Shown here piece after piece: positions 16,467 through 25,404 of a stretch of DNA of 50,757 nt (its first letter is position 1; every line of letters starts with the position of its first letter). The translations under genes and the position numbers were made by a program. The stretch is taken from assembly GCA_947372105.1 (NCBI GenBank), contig CANBSH010000013.1, forward strand, positions 1-50,757, read 5' to 3'. This stretch comes from Chitinophagaceae bacterium. Lineage in GTDB: Bacteria > Bacteroidota > Bacteroidia > Chitinophagales > Chitinophagaceae. Under the pieces are notes generated by a model. That model was not told the origin of the DNA, made no database searches, and was given only the letters and a program-made list of their open reading frames with translations.

Positions 16467-18803
16467 TTAGGAGGGAATAATGCTCAATTTGGCATAATTC
16501 AACATAATTTTCTTCTCCCCGTTTTTATCAAACAAGATGGTTGCAATGGGATTATGCGCCGAACCTTCAATTTCTTTAATCACCCCAAACCCAAACTTTT
16601 GGTGCTCAATTTTCATACCTGCCTCTAAATCGGTAGGGTCGGCAGGGGTGAAGTTTTCTGAGGGGATATGATTTTTATTTAAAGTACTAGGCGGAACTAC
16701 CGGCATATAACTAGGCTTGGATCCAGCAGGTTTTTTACTTTCTACTGGTCTTTGTTCATTCCATCCTTTGGTATTGCCACCATGCATTCTGTCGTAAGCG
16801 CTGCCCCAACCAGAGCTTTGGTTACGTGCACCACCGCCTGCACTGGATTTATCTAGCTTTTCCTCAGGCATTTCATCTATAAATCTACTTGGATCATTTT
16901 GAACTAATTGTCCAAATCGATATCGTGAGTTCGCATAACTTAACCATAAATGTTTTTTAGCACGTGTAACTGCTACATAAAATAATCTTCGCTCTTCCTC
17001 TAATTCTTCTCTGGTATTCACACTCATGCCACTTGGAAATAAGGTTTCTTCTAAGCCTACAACAAACACACATGAAAATTCAAGTCCCTTTGCAGCATGC
17101 ACAGTCATTAGTTTTACCGAATCTGCTTCATCTTTATCATTATCTGCATCTGTGATCAACGTAATTTGTTGTAAATAAGACCCCAAGCTTTTATCACCAT
17201 ACTCTCCATCATCATTGCTAGGACTTTCGGTCCACTCTTTAATAGAGTTTAATAATTCCTGAATGTTTTCATAACGCGCTAATCCTTCGGTGGATTTATC
17301 GTTAAATAATTCTTTTACAATATTGGTATGCTTACCTACTTGAACTGCGACATCGTATGCATTATGTTTGGTGAGTTGATTTTGAAAATATTTAATCATC
17401 GTTACAAACTCTTCAATAGCAGTTAGTGTTCCTGCTTTAAAACCAAACCCTTTTGCTTTTTCAAGCACTTCAAAAAAAGTAATATTATTTTCGCTAGCTA
17501 ATACCAAACATTTTTCAATAGTAGTTTTTCCAATGCCTCGAGTGGGATAATTAATAATTCTTTTTAATCCTTCTTCATCCTTCGTGTTGACGATAATACG
17601 CAAGTATGCGATATAATCTTTGATTTCCTTTCTTTGATAGAAGCTAAGCCCACCATAGATCTTGTAAGGAATACCGCTGCGTCTTAAGCTTTCCTCAAAG
17701 GATCTACTTTGTGCGTTGGTTCTATATAAAATTGCAAAATCATTATTATAAAAATGGTTTCTTAATTTATTTTCTTGAATGGCATCTGCTACAAACTTTC
17801 CTTCATCATTGTCGGTCATCGTGCGCACCAACTTTATTTTATCACCTTCTTCATTTTCGGTCCACAAGTTTTTGGGAATCTGCCCTTGATTATTTTTAAT
17901 CACATGATTGGCCACTTCTAAAATAGAAGCACTACTTCGATAGTTTTGTTCCAGCTTCACCAACTTCACATCATCATAATCCTTTTGAAACTGTAAAATG
18001 TTTTCGATCGTTGCTCCACGGAAACTATAAATACTTTGCGCATCATCCCCTACGACACAAATATTTTCATGTACTGCCGCCAATAGTTTTGCAATTTGAT
18101 ATTGCACCGGATTGGTATCCTGATACTCGTCTATTAATAAGTATTTAAACTTATGTTGATATTTATGTAATACTTCTGGAAAGTCGCGCAATAGCTCATG
18201 CATTTTGAAAAGTAAATCATCAAAATCCATGGCACCGTTTTTAAAACATCTGGCAACGTAAGCCGCATAAATTTCTCCAATAGCGGGACGCTTAGACCTT
18301 GCGTCTTCTTGTTGAACAAAAGTATTCATTGCATATTCCACGGGCCCCATTAATGCGTTTTTAGCAGAGGAGATTCTATTATGTACAATATTGGGTTTGT
18401 AATGTTTATCGTCCAATCCCATATCGTTGATAACCGCTTTCAGAACCGATCTAGAGTCATCTGTATCATATATAGTAAAGCTTTGTGGGTAGCCTAATTT
18501 AGCGGCCTCACTTCTTAATAAACGTGCAAATACACTGTGAAAAGTGCCAATATATAAATTACGCGCCTCGCTGTTGCCTAATATTTTTTCAACACGTTCT
18601 TTCATTTCCTTAGCAGCCTTATTCGTAAACGTAAGTGCTAAAATGTTGAAAGAATCTACACCGCTATGCATTAAGTGAGCAATACGACTAGTCAATACTT
18701 TTGTCTTTCCACTTCCCGCTCCGGCAATAATCATTAAAGGTCCGTTAATGTGTAATACGGCTTCCTGTTGACGATCATTTAATCCATTCAAATATGCTTG
18801 CAT
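16467..18803 (-). CDS. pcrA: ATP-dependent DNA helicase PcrA/UvrD
   Basis: Superfamily 1A 3'-5' helicase acting in nucleotide-excision and mismatch repair and in clearing replication-transcription conflicts. Motifs in order: Walker A GAGSGKTKVL, TFTNKAAKEMKERV (Ia), DEYQDTNPVQY (Walker B), GDDAQSIYSFRGA (III), QNYRSS (IV), VHAAKGLEF (V) and VAVTRAKK (VI). The C-terminus ends in a small Tudor-like RNA-polymerase-binding domain (GMKIEHQKFGFGVIKEIEG). The 778 residues are full length. uvrD is the equivalent name. The start is ATG 18803, 4 nt from a TATCTTCG box. Confidence 0.95.
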   Translation of the reverse strand: MQAYLNGLNDRQQEAVLHINGPLMIIAGAGSGKTKVLTSRIAHLMHSGVDSFNILALTFTNKAAKEMKERVEKILGNSEARNLYIGTFHSVFARLLRSEAAKLGYPQSFTIYDTDDSRSVLKAVINDMGLDDKHYKPNIVHNRISSAKNALMGPVEYAMNTFVQQEDARSKRPAIGEIYAAYVARCFKNGAMDFDDLLFKMHELLRDFPEVLHKYQHKFKYLLIDEYQDTNPVQYQIAKLLAAVHENICVVGDDAQSIYSFRGATIENILQFQKDYDDVKLVKLEQNYRSSASILEVANHVIKNNQGQIPKNLWTENEEGDKIKLVRTMTDNDEGKFVADAIQENKLRNHFYNNDFAILYRTNAQSRSFEESLRRSGIPYKIYGGLSFYQRKEIKDYIAYLRIIVNTKDEEGLKRIINYPTRGIGKTTIEKCLVLASENNITFFEVLEKAKGFGFKAGTLTAIEEFVTMIKYFQNQLTKHNAYDVAVQVGKHTNIVKELFNDKSTEGLARYENIQELLNSIKEWTESPSNDDGEYGDKSLGSYLQQITLITDADNDKDEADSVKLMTVHAAKGLEFSCVFVVGLEETLFPSGMSVNTREELEEERRLFYVAVTRAKKHLWLSYANSRYRFGQLVQNDPSRFIDEMPEEKLDKSSAGGGARNQSSGWGSAYDRMHGGNTKGWNEQRPVESKKPAGSKPSYMPVVPPSTLNKNHIPSENFTPADPTDLEAGMKIEHQKFGFGVIKEIEGSAHNPIATILFDKNGEKKIMLNYAKLSIIPS

Positions 18804-18807
18804 GCAA

Positions 18808-18815
18808 CGAAGATA
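18808..18815 (-). promoter_or_regulatory. Variant -7 box directly upstream of pcrA
   Basis: Minus-strand TATCTTCG (TTCG instead of TTTG) ends 4 nt before the ATG at 18803. The same octamer occurs at the same distance in front of pheS. Confidence 0.4.
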
Positions 18816-18861
18816 CGTTGACTCGATTCATTTTAATGCCTTGGGGAAAACAAGTTTCATA

Positions 18862-18893
18862 AAAAAACCCTGCCTTTTTAGACAGGGTTTTTT
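18862..18893 (-). terminator. Intrinsic terminator after the OmpA-family gene
   Basis: AAAAAACCCTG (18862-18872) pairs with CAGGGTTTTTT (18883-18893). It is symmetrical, but the only gene ending here is the OmpA-family gene on the minus strand. Confidence 0.85.
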
Positions 18894-18947
18894 CGAACAA
18901 AATGATAAGAACCTTTTTATAAAATCATTTTAAGATTTTAAGGTTGC

Positions 18948-19838
18948 TTATTTTCTTTCTAATAATTTAAAGAATTGATCTAATTGAGGTAAGATCACTA
19001 TTCTAGTTCTGCGGTTAGCCGCTCTGTTTTCGGGAGTATCATTAGCAACCACCGGCATGTATTCACTACGTCCAGCTGCAGTCATACGTTTTGGGTCAAT
19101 ACCATATTTTTCTTGTAAAATTCGAACAATAGTAGTTGCGCGTTTTACAGACAAGTCCCAGTTGTCTTCCATTAAATTACCCGATCCCAATAATTGTTTA
19201 GAATCGGTATGACCTTCAACTAAAAATTCAATACTAGGTTGTGCAGCTAATACTTTTGCTACTTTACCCAATACCACGTTGGCTTTGTCTGTTACTGTAA
19301 AGCTTCCACTTTTGAATAATAATTTATCAGAGATATCAACATATACAACTCCTTTTTCTACTTTAATATCGATGTCTTTATCATTTAAATCACCAATCGC
19401 ACCTTTTAAGTTCATCACTAACGCCATGTTTAAAGAATCCTTACGTGCCATAGAACCTTGTAAATCTTGGATGTACATATCCTTAGCACCAATGTTTTCT
19501 AATGACTTTTTGATACTTTCAGCTTGAGAGCCAGTCACCACTGACATATCTTTTAATTGATTTAAAACTACATTGTTATTAGATTTTAAAAAATCAATTT
19601 GTTTGTTTAAATCATCTATAGTGGACTGTAAAGATTTTGATTTGAAAGCATTTTTATCTTGTTCCGCTTTTGCTTTTGTAATCTCATCTTGTACATCACG
19701 ATATTTTCCTTGTAATTCAGCATAAGCACCATTTAACTGACCATACTTGGCTTCTGCTTCTTGTAATTTTTTAGGGCTAACACAAGAATAAGCACCAAGA
19801 CATAACACTGCAAGCGCTAAAAAAATTTTACTTTTCAT
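18948..19838 (-). CDS. OmpA-family peptidoglycan-binding lipoprotein
   Basis: Lipoprotein that probably links the outer membrane to peptidoglycan. The signal peptide ends in a lipobox (GAYSC, C19). Residues 25-100 form a long coiled coil rich in Lys, Gln, Glu and Leu. The C-terminal OmpA domain (about 160-285) has the LLFKSGSFTVTDKA start, the peptidoglycan-contact motif VEGHTDSKQ and NRRTRIVILPQ, with the conserved NWDLSVKRA between. This is the lipoprotein-plus-coiled-coil design rather than a beta-barrel OmpA. It has a near-consensus promoter and its own terminator, so it is a single-gene unit. Confidence 0.93.
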   Translation of the reverse strand: MKSKIFLALAVLCLGAYSCVSPKKLQEAEAKYGQLNGAYAELQGKYRDVQDEITKAKAEQDKNAFKSKSLQSTIDDLNKQIDFLKSNNNVVLNQLKDMSVVTGSQAESIKKSLENIGAKDMYIQDLQGSMARKDSLNMALVMNLKGAIGDLNDKDIDIKVEKGVVYVDISDKLLFKSGSFTVTDKANVVLGKVAKVLAAQPSIEFLVEGHTDSKQLLGSGNLMEDNWDLSVKRATTIVRILQEKYGIDPKRMTAAGRSEYMPVVANDTPENRAANRRTRIVILPQLDQFFKLLERK

Positions 19839-19885
19839 ACTGTATCTGTTTTTATTAGTTTAAATAAATTAGCCAACGGCTATTA

Positions 19886-19915
19886 CAAAAATAAGAATAT
19901 AGTTTAGAGTCCAAA
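19886..19915 (-). promoter_or_regulatory. Near-consensus Bacteroidota promoter of the OmpA-family gene
   Basis: On the minus strand TTTG (19915-19912), an 18-nt spacer and TATTTTTG (19893-19886) match the -33/-7 consensus exactly. The predicted leader is about 40 nt and includes a small AGCC/GGCT hairpin at 19871-19881. This is the best promoter in the window and fits high expression. Confidence 0.75.
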
Positions 19916-19941
19916 AACAAATTTGAAAAATCAGCATTTCC

Positions 19942-20505
19942 TTAACATTCAATGTCGGCAGTAATGCCATATTCTGGGATGTAACCTTTAAAATCCTTGA
20001 AAAAGTCGATGATTTTGCGTTTGTCCGCATGTTCGTCGTCGCTTAACATAAAAGGCTCTGCAAAAACCACCTCTCTTTTGAAAAAATCTAACCCCACCAT
20101 CACCACAGGTACATTTGCTTTTTTGGCAATATGATAAAAACCGGATTTTAATTTATACACTTTTTTTCGAGTGCCTTCGGGAGATAATGCCAAATGAAAG
20201 CTTTCGTTGTCATTGAATTTTTGAACGACCTGATCAACTAGGTTGTTTTTGGTGGAGCGATCCACGGGAGAGCAGCCTAAGGAGTGTAATATCCAGCTAA
20301 AGGGGGGTACAAAAAGCTCTTTTTTGCCTAGAAAACGAATAAATTCAAAATGCATTTTTTTTCGAATCGCTAAGCCTAAGAAAAAGTCACTACTATGCGT
20401 ATGAGGGGCTACAATGTATACCGCCTTTTTTAAATAGAATGGAAATTCACCTTTAATTCTCCACCCCTTCACCGTAAAAAACCACCACACTAATAATTGA
20501 TGCAT
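19942..20505 (-). CDS. PlsC-like phospholipid/glycerol acyltransferase
   Basis: Acyltransferase of the PlsC superfamily, likely membrane-associated. The family motif I appears as APHTHSSDFF (H-x4-D, with Thr in place of the usual preceding NH pattern), GKKELF is motif II-like, and LALSPEGTRKKV is the glycerophosphate-binding motif III. VPVVMVGLDF follows as motif IV. At 187 residues it is a short form, common in Bacteroidota, and too small for the lipid A acyltransferases LpxL/LpxM. The acyl acceptor is unknown: lysophosphatidate or an unusual envelope lipid. Confidence 0.82.
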   Translation of the reverse strand: MHQLLVWWFFTVKGWRIKGEFPFYLKKAVYIVAPHTHSSDFFLGLAIRKKMHFEFIRFLGKKELFVPPFSWILHSLGCSPVDRSTKNNLVDQVVQKFNDNESFHLALSPEGTRKKVYKLKSGFYHIAKKANVPVVMVGLDFFKREVVFAEPFMLSDDEHADKRKIIDFFKDFKGYIPEYGITADIEC

Positions 20506-20624
20506 AAAATAATATTCCTAAAGATAATTCATCCCATTTAAAATAGGAGTGATTTGAATCACTTAATTTATGAATAAATAAGGGCACATCTTCCTTCTCA
20601 AAAATAAAATAGTAGGAGAAATAA

Positions 20625-21692
20625 TTATAATATTGTTTGTATCAATATTTGTGCATTTTCTTCAGCATCTACTTTCTCGCATCCTATTTTTTGAACACTC
20701 AGTTTAGGCTGCGTAGTAGCTTGTGAAAACTTAGCATACCAGCGATCATAATATTTTAATAAAATATCAAATGCTGCTTTTATGTTTTTCTCTTCTAAAA
20801 ATTGCAAAGTGTTTTTAGTTTCTAATCCACCCAATCTTTTTTGAATTCTAATGGTTGCTGCTTGTAAACCTTGTAGCTCTAAGGATCCATAGGCTTCCAC
20901 AATAAAATTTAATCTTTCTTCAAATGGAATTTCTAAAAAATAACAAGTACTTGCGCGCATTTGTTTGAATAGTTCTGTAGGAACAATAACAGTACCAATG
21001 CGTTGACTTTCATCTTCTATCCAAATACTATCTTCCTGAACGGAGTTCCATAAAGACTCTGCTAATTTATTTTCAAAATGTTCTTGAGAGGGTTGTGTGG
21101 GTTGTCCTAATGCACCAAAGGAAGAACCTTTATGATGTGCTAAGGCTTCTAAATCTATAATTGGTTGTTTTTTATTTTTTAAAGCGTGTAAAATTTCTGT
21201 TTTACCGGAACCAGTATAGCCCCCCAATACTTTTAAATGATAGGGTTTATTAAATTGTTGTAACACCCAATTTCGATAGCCTTTATAGCCTCCTACTAAT
21301 TGCATGACTTTACAACCGTATAAATCCAAAAGCCAAGCTACTGCTGCACTTCGCATGCCCCCTCTCCAACAATGAACAATCACCGCAGGTGGATTTTTTC
21401 CTGCTTCTTGTTTTTCAGCAATCCATTTTTCCACTTGTTCAATCATGGCAATTTGCTTTTGAGCAAAAAATGGAATCCCTACTTTGATGGCATCTGCACG
21501 ACTTTGTTTTTTATAAGTGGTTCCCACAATGGCGCGCTCTTCGTTGCTAAATAGAGCCAGTGAATAAGCACCTGGAATATGCGCATGTTCAAATTCGCCA
21601 GGACTTCTTACATCAATAATAATGTAAGGATCCGTTGAGCTACGCTGCTTCAATTGTATAAAATCAGTGATAGAAATTTTTTGAATCGCCAT
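20625..21692 (-). CDS. mnmH: tRNA 2-selenouridine synthase
   Basis: Replaces sulfur by selenium at the wobble 2-thiouridine of tRNAs for Lys, Glu and Gln, using selenophosphate. An N-terminal rhodanese domain has catalytic Cys in VHCWRGGMRS (about residue 98). It is followed by a P-loop GGYTGSGKTEIL and a domain with HKGSSFGALGQ and the WIEDESQRIG motif. The 355 residues match SelU/MnmH. The ATG overlaps the stop of the upstream glycosyltransferase (TAATG), so translation is probably coupled. The selenophosphate synthetase SelD needed for selenium supply is not in the window. Geranylation of thio-tRNA is a known side reaction. Confidence 0.93.
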   Translation of the reverse strand: MAIQKISITDFIQLKQRSSTDPYIIIDVRSPGEFEHAHIPGAYSLALFSNEERAIVGTTYKKQSRADAIKVGIPFFAQKQIAMIEQVEKWIAEKQEAGKNPPAVIVHCWRGGMRSAAVAWLLDLYGCKVMQLVGGYKGYRNWVLQQFNKPYHLKVLGGYTGSGKTEILHALKNKKQPIIDLEALAHHKGSSFGALGQPTQPSQEHFENKLAESLWNSVQEDSIWIEDESQRIGTVIVPTELFKQMRASTCYFLEIPFEERLNFIVEAYGSLELQGLQAATIRIQKRLGGLETKNTLQFLEEKNIKAAFDILLKYYDRWYAKFSQATTQPKLSVQKIGCEKVDAEENAQILIQTIL

Positions 21693-22813
21693 TAGTATAA
21701 AGATAGTTTCTTTAATTGCATTATTAAAGCTTCCTGACTCATTTCCTCAAAAGGGGGAAGAGCATAATTAAACGCATGGGCAGTATCTATTGCAGTAGTC
21801 ACATTAAAATTTTCTTGTTCATAGCAAATGGCCCATTTTTTATCCTGCCATTGCTTTCCTAAATATTGCTGTTCGGTTTGTCCGGGTGTGGGTACTACAA
21901 TTAATTTTTTTCCAAAGGGAATGAGTTCCATTAAGCTGGTGTAGCCACCTCGACAAATAATATATTGGGCTTTTTGAATTTGAAGCGCTAAATCTTTTCC
22001 TGATAAATGACTATATAAAATACCGTGTTCCGATTTTTGTTGTTGTGGGTGCAATGGTCTACCACCCACTATCACAAAGGGTTTGCCCGTTTGGTTTCCT
22101 TGTTCCCAAAGTATTTTTTCAAATAGACTTCTTTGTGGTTCGGGCCCTGATACGATTCCTAGAAAGGGTATTGGTTTTGCTATCACTTCACTATTAATAT
22201 CACTATTAACATCACCTAAGTTTGTACTAATATTTTGATGCAATCTGGATAAGCATCCCATATACCATAATGGCGTGGAAGGTAATTTTGCGGGGTGAGA
22301 TAAAATGCCCGCTAACCCACTGCCCAATTCCATATCAGGAATCCAAATAGCTTTAAATTTCTGAAACCAACGATATTGAAATTTCTGAAATAATAAAGTG
22401 GACCAACTATAAGGTGTCTGCAGATTAAGCTGATGGGTGATAAAAACGGAAGAAATATTTTTATGATAAAACCCAAAACGATTATCTGAAATAATAAAAT
22501 CAAAATGAATTTGTTTTGCCTTTTGTTTCAACCAAAAATATTCATACACTGCACTAAAAATAATTTGTGGTGTTTGCAATACCATAGCGAGATTAAACCA
22601 ACTTTTTCTTTGAGTATATTTAATTCTATAACCCCGTAAGGTTAAAAAATGAGCATCTGGAATTGCTTCTTGTAAGATGACATGATGATGGCCCTCTGTG
22701 GCGATATATATGTTGTACCCCAGCTGCTGCAAGCTTTGTATAAGTGGAATGCACCTGGTGGCGTGTCCCAATCCCCAATCAATGGGTGAAATACAAATAT
22801 TGCCTCGTTTCAT
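21692..22813 (-). CDS. MurG-like glycosyltransferase family protein
   Basis: GT-B-fold glycosyltransferase resembling the group of MurG-like proteins often annotated as the MJ1255/VC2487 family. Features are the N-terminal GLGHATRCIPLIQSLQQLG (glycine-rich acceptor loop), a hydrophobic membrane-contact stretch near 80-95, and the C-terminal nucleotide-sugar site IICRGGYTSLMELIPFGKKLIVVPTPGQTEQ. Its length is 373 residues. It overlaps mnmH in a TAATG junction, which is unexpected given their unrelated roles. Donor and acceptor are unknown; an envelope glycan or glycolipid is likely. Confidence 0.82.
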   Translation of the reverse strand: MKRGNICISPIDWGLGHATRCIPLIQSLQQLGYNIYIATEGHHHVILQEAIPDAHFLTLRGYRIKYTQRKSWFNLAMVLQTPQIIFSAVYEYFWLKQKAKQIHFDFIISDNRFGFYHKNISSVFITHQLNLQTPYSWSTLLFQKFQYRWFQKFKAIWIPDMELGSGLAGILSHPAKLPSTPLWYMGCLSRLHQNISTNLGDVNSDINSEVIAKPIPFLGIVSGPEPQRSLFEKILWEQGNQTGKPFVIVGGRPLHPQQQKSEHGILYSHLSGKDLALQIQKAQYIICRGGYTSLMELIPFGKKLIVVPTPGQTEQQYLGKQWQDKKWAICYEQENFNVTTAIDTAHAFNYALPPFEEMSQEALIMQLKKLSLY

Positions 22814-22852
22814 AAAGCACTAATTTAGTCATTATTGTACATGTATAAAACG

Positions 22853-22860
22853 TAAATTTG
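22853..22860 (+). promoter_or_regulatory. -7 promoter box upstream of the DUF5690-like gene
   Basis: TAAATTTG matches TAnnTTTG, 34 nt before the ATG at 22895, with a TTG about 15 nt upstream. Confidence 0.4.
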
Positions 22861-22894
22861 GTAAAACGTATATTGTCCATAAAATTTGTGATTC

Positions 22895-24157
22895 ATGTCA
22901 TTACTTTCAAAAGATAAATCTATCGCCTTATATGCAGCACTCGTTTCCTTTGGAACCTATGTGTTTGTATTTGGGTTCAGAAAATCATTTACCGTATGCA
23001 CTTTTGACGGAATGACTTTTGGCCCTATTGCTTATAAGACCGCATTAGTGATAAGTCAAATGTTGGGTTATTTATTGGCAAAATTTTATGGCATCCGATT
23101 TATTTCTGGTATGCAAAAAGTGAATCGTTATAAAATTATTTTTTTATTAACGGGCATTGCTTGGGCTGCTTGGTTATTGTTCGCCGTGGTGCCCGCACCG
23201 TATAATGTAGTATTTTTATTTATCAATGGGTTTCCGCTAGGAATGTTATGGGGCGTGGTTTTCTCTTATGTAGAAGGTAGAAAGAGTACCGATTTTATTG
23301 GAGCTGCTTTAGCCGTTAGTTTTATATTTTCTGCGGGTTGGGTGAAGTCAGTGGGCGGTTGGTTGATGCTACAATTTCATATATCAGAATTTTGGGTACC
23401 TTTTTGTACAGGTCTTGTTTTTGCATTACCCTTAGTGATTTGTGTATATGGTTTAGAAAAAGTTCCCCCGCCTTCACCCGAAGATGAATTACTGCGCGCG
23501 CAACGTATTCCTATGACAGGCGCAGATCGCAAATCATTATTGTTACAGTACTTACCGGGCATCATTGCGTTTGTAGTAATTTATTTATTTGCAACCATCT
23601 TTCGTGATATCCGCGATAATTTTTCGGCAGATATGTGGAAGGAAATGGGATATGGATCTAAACCCGAAGTGTTTACTCAAACCGAAATTCCTATCACCAT
23701 TTTTATTTTGATATTAATGGGTGCGGTGGTTGTTTTAAAAAATAGTTTTAAGGCGCTCATGGTGGCGCATGTATTTATCTTGTTTGGATTTATTATTGCT
23801 GGCACCAGTACTTATTTTTTCACGCATCAATTGCTCGCGCCCTTTTGGTGGATGTTATGGGTGGGCTTAGGTTTGTATTTAGTATACATACCCTTCAACT
23901 CTATTTTCTTTGATCGATTGATTGCCGCCTTTTCCATGAAAGGCAATGTGGGCTTCTTCATCTACCTGGCCGATTCGGTGGGTTATGTAGGAAGCGTAGG
24001 CGTCATGTTGTTTAAAGAAGGAATGAAAGTTCAATTAAAGTGGACACAGTTTTTCTCCCAAAGTGTGATGATACTTTCCTTGGTGGGTGTCTTTATAACC
24101 TTGTATGCGATGTATTATTTTTTTTCAAAATCTAAGACCACGCCGTTGATGCAATAA
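22895..24157 (+). CDS. MFS-like membrane protein (DUF5690-type)
   Basis: Polytopic inner-membrane protein of 420 residues with about 12 hydrophobic segments. It resembles the Bacteroidota DUF5690 group, distantly related to major facilitator carriers. Notable stretches are FGFRKSFTVCTFDG near residue 26, FINGFPLGMLWGVVFSYVEGRKSTDF in the first half, a central cytoplasmic loop with GLEKVPPPSPEDELLRAQRI, and DSVGYVGSVGVML near the end. No substrate can be proposed. Its 3' end overlaps that of convergent msrB by 43 nt. The DUF number is from memory and should be verified. Confidence 0.75.
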   Translation: MSLLSKDKSIALYAALVSFGTYVFVFGFRKSFTVCTFDGMTFGPIAYKTALVISQMLGYLLAKFYGIRFISGMQKVNRYKIIFLLTGIAWAAWLLFAVVPAPYNVVFLFINGFPLGMLWGVVFSYVEGRKSTDFIGAALAVSFIFSAGWVKSVGGWLMLQFHISEFWVPFCTGLVFALPLVICVYGLEKVPPPSPEDELLRAQRIPMTGADRKSLLLQYLPGIIAFVVIYLFATIFRDIRDNFSADMWKEMGYGSKPEVFTQTEIPITIFILILMGAVVVLKNSFKALMVAHVFILFGFIIAGTSTYFFTHQLLAPFWWMLWVGLGLYLVYIPFNSIFFDRLIAAFSMKGNVGFFIYLADSVGYVGSVGVMLFKEGMKVQLKWTQFFSQSVMILSLVGVFITLYAMYYFFSKSKTTPLMQ

Positions 24158-24654
24158 CGCAATCCGGTAGGTTTAGGCCCGTCTTCAAATACATGTCCCA
24201 GGTGTGCTTTACATTTTCCGCATTGTACTTCGGTGCGGTCCATTCCATGAGAATGATCGGGAGTGTAAATAATAGCTCCTTTAGAAATGGGATCAAAAAA
24301 GCTTGGCCAACCGCAACCGCTTTCAAATTTGGTATCACTTTTAAATAGTGGATTTCCGCAAGCGGCACAATGATAAGTTCCTATTTCCTTAGAGGTTTCA
24401 AATGCACTGGTAAAAGGGCGTTCGGTGCCTTTTTCACGTGCGATATAATATACTTCAGGTGCTAAAACTTGTTTCCAAACGCTATCAGGTAAAACGAGTT
24501 TATCCTTATTCGTTTTAGAGTAGTAGGTGTTTTTGCTAGTTGACATAAGGGTAGATTTTTGAGCGTCAGCCAATTTTTGTGGGGAAGTGGATCCTGCTTG
24601 TGAACAAGCGGATTGACTTACTAAAAGTGCTATGAATAATAGTTTATACATCAT
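24115..24654 (-). CDS. msrB: Peptide-methionine (R)-S-oxide reductase, lipoprotein form
   Basis: Repairs oxidised methionine (R-sulfoxide) in proteins. The MsrB domain has zinc CxxC pairs (CAACGNPLF and CGKCKAHLGH), the substrate motif SGCGWPSFF, and catalytic Cys in LRYCINGVVLDF. The reading frame extends to 24687, but the ATG at 24654 gives an immediate signal peptide with lipobox VSQSAC, so the enzyme is probably lipid-anchored in the periplasm and protects envelope proteins. No msrA domain is fused. The coding end lies 43 nt inside the convergent membrane-protein gene. Confidence 0.92.
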   Translation of the reverse strand: MMYKLLFIALLVSQSACSQAGSTSPQKLADAQKSTLMSTSKNTYYSKTNKDKLVLPDSVWKQVLAPEVYYIAREKGTERPFTSAFETSKEIGTYHCAACGNPLFKSDTKFESGCGWPSFFDPISKGAIIYTPDHSHGMDRTEVQCGKCKAHLGHVFEDGPKPTGLRYCINGVVLDFEKK

Positions 24655-24744
24655 GTTATTTGCTGTTGTAAAAATACTAACAAGCATTCAGATAAATTGT
24701 TCAATTTTCTCTGCGTCTTTCCCCACAAATTTAGGCTAGTTGCT

Positions 24745-24752
24745 TATCTTTG
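24745..24752 (+). promoter_or_regulatory. adk -7 promoter box
   Basis: TATCTTTG is an exact TAnnTTTG, 21 nt before the ATG at 24774. Confidence 0.5.
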
Positions 24753-24773
24753 TCAGCACTCTAATCAATCAGC

Positions 24774-25349
24774 ATGTTTAATTTAATTTTATTCGGTCCT
24801 CCAGGTAGCGGAAAGGGAACACAAAGTGAAAATATTATTGCCGCTAACGGCTTACAACATCTTTCTACTGGTAATTTATTGAGAACCGAAATTTCGAATC
24901 AAACTACTTTAGGATTAGAGGCAAAAAGAATCATGGATCAAGGTCAATTAGTACCCGATGCGGTTGTGATAGGTATGGTGGGCAATTTTATGGATGCACA
25001 TCCGGAAGCAAAAGGATTTTTATTTGATGGCTTTCCTCGTACAACAGCACAATGTGTTGCGTTAGATGCTTTATTAAAAGAAAAATCGAGTGAAATAAAT
25101 GTAGTGTTGGCCTTAGAAGTAACCGAAGAGGAATTAGTGAAAAGATTATTAGGTCGTGGTGCTACTTCTGGAAGAAGTGATGATACGAATGAAACAGTGA
25201 TCCGCGCGCGTATTCAAGAATACCATGATAAAACTACTGCAGTTGCAACGTACTATGCACAATTCAATAAAGTAGTAAATATTAAAGGCGAAGGAACGGT
25301 AGAAAGTATTTACGCCGATTTGAAAAAAGAAATTGATGCACGGATTTAA
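24774..25349 (+). CDS. adk: Adenylate kinase
   Basis: Cytoplasmic enzyme interconverting ATP, AMP and ADP. The P-loop is FGPPGSGKGTQ (8-18), followed by the AMP-binding HLSTGNLLRTEI, the GFLFDGFPRTTAQ motif (DGFPRT) and the lid Arg in RLLGRG. The 191 residues are the short-lid form, without the zinc or Gly-rich LID domain of about 215-residue enzymes. The short lid segment GATSGRSDD fits. It is a single gene with its own -7 box. Confidence 0.95.
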   Translation: MFNLILFGPPGSGKGTQSENIIAANGLQHLSTGNLLRTEISNQTTLGLEAKRIMDQGQLVPDAVVIGMVGNFMDAHPEAKGFLFDGFPRTTAQCVALDALLKEKSSEINVVLALEVTEEELVKRLLGRGATSGRSDDTNETVIRARIQEYHDKTTAVATYYAQFNKVVNIKGEGTVESIYADLKKEIDARI

Positions 25350-25404
25350 TTTTAATATCTAATTAAATTAAATAAGTCATCTACCCCCCCCCAAAAAAAT
25401 CGAA

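Noticed and set aside
25384..25399. C9A7 homopolymer tract between adk and fabG, considered as phase-variation tract
   Set aside because: It lies between the 3' ends of convergent genes, outside any promoter or reading frame, so slippage would have no evident effect.
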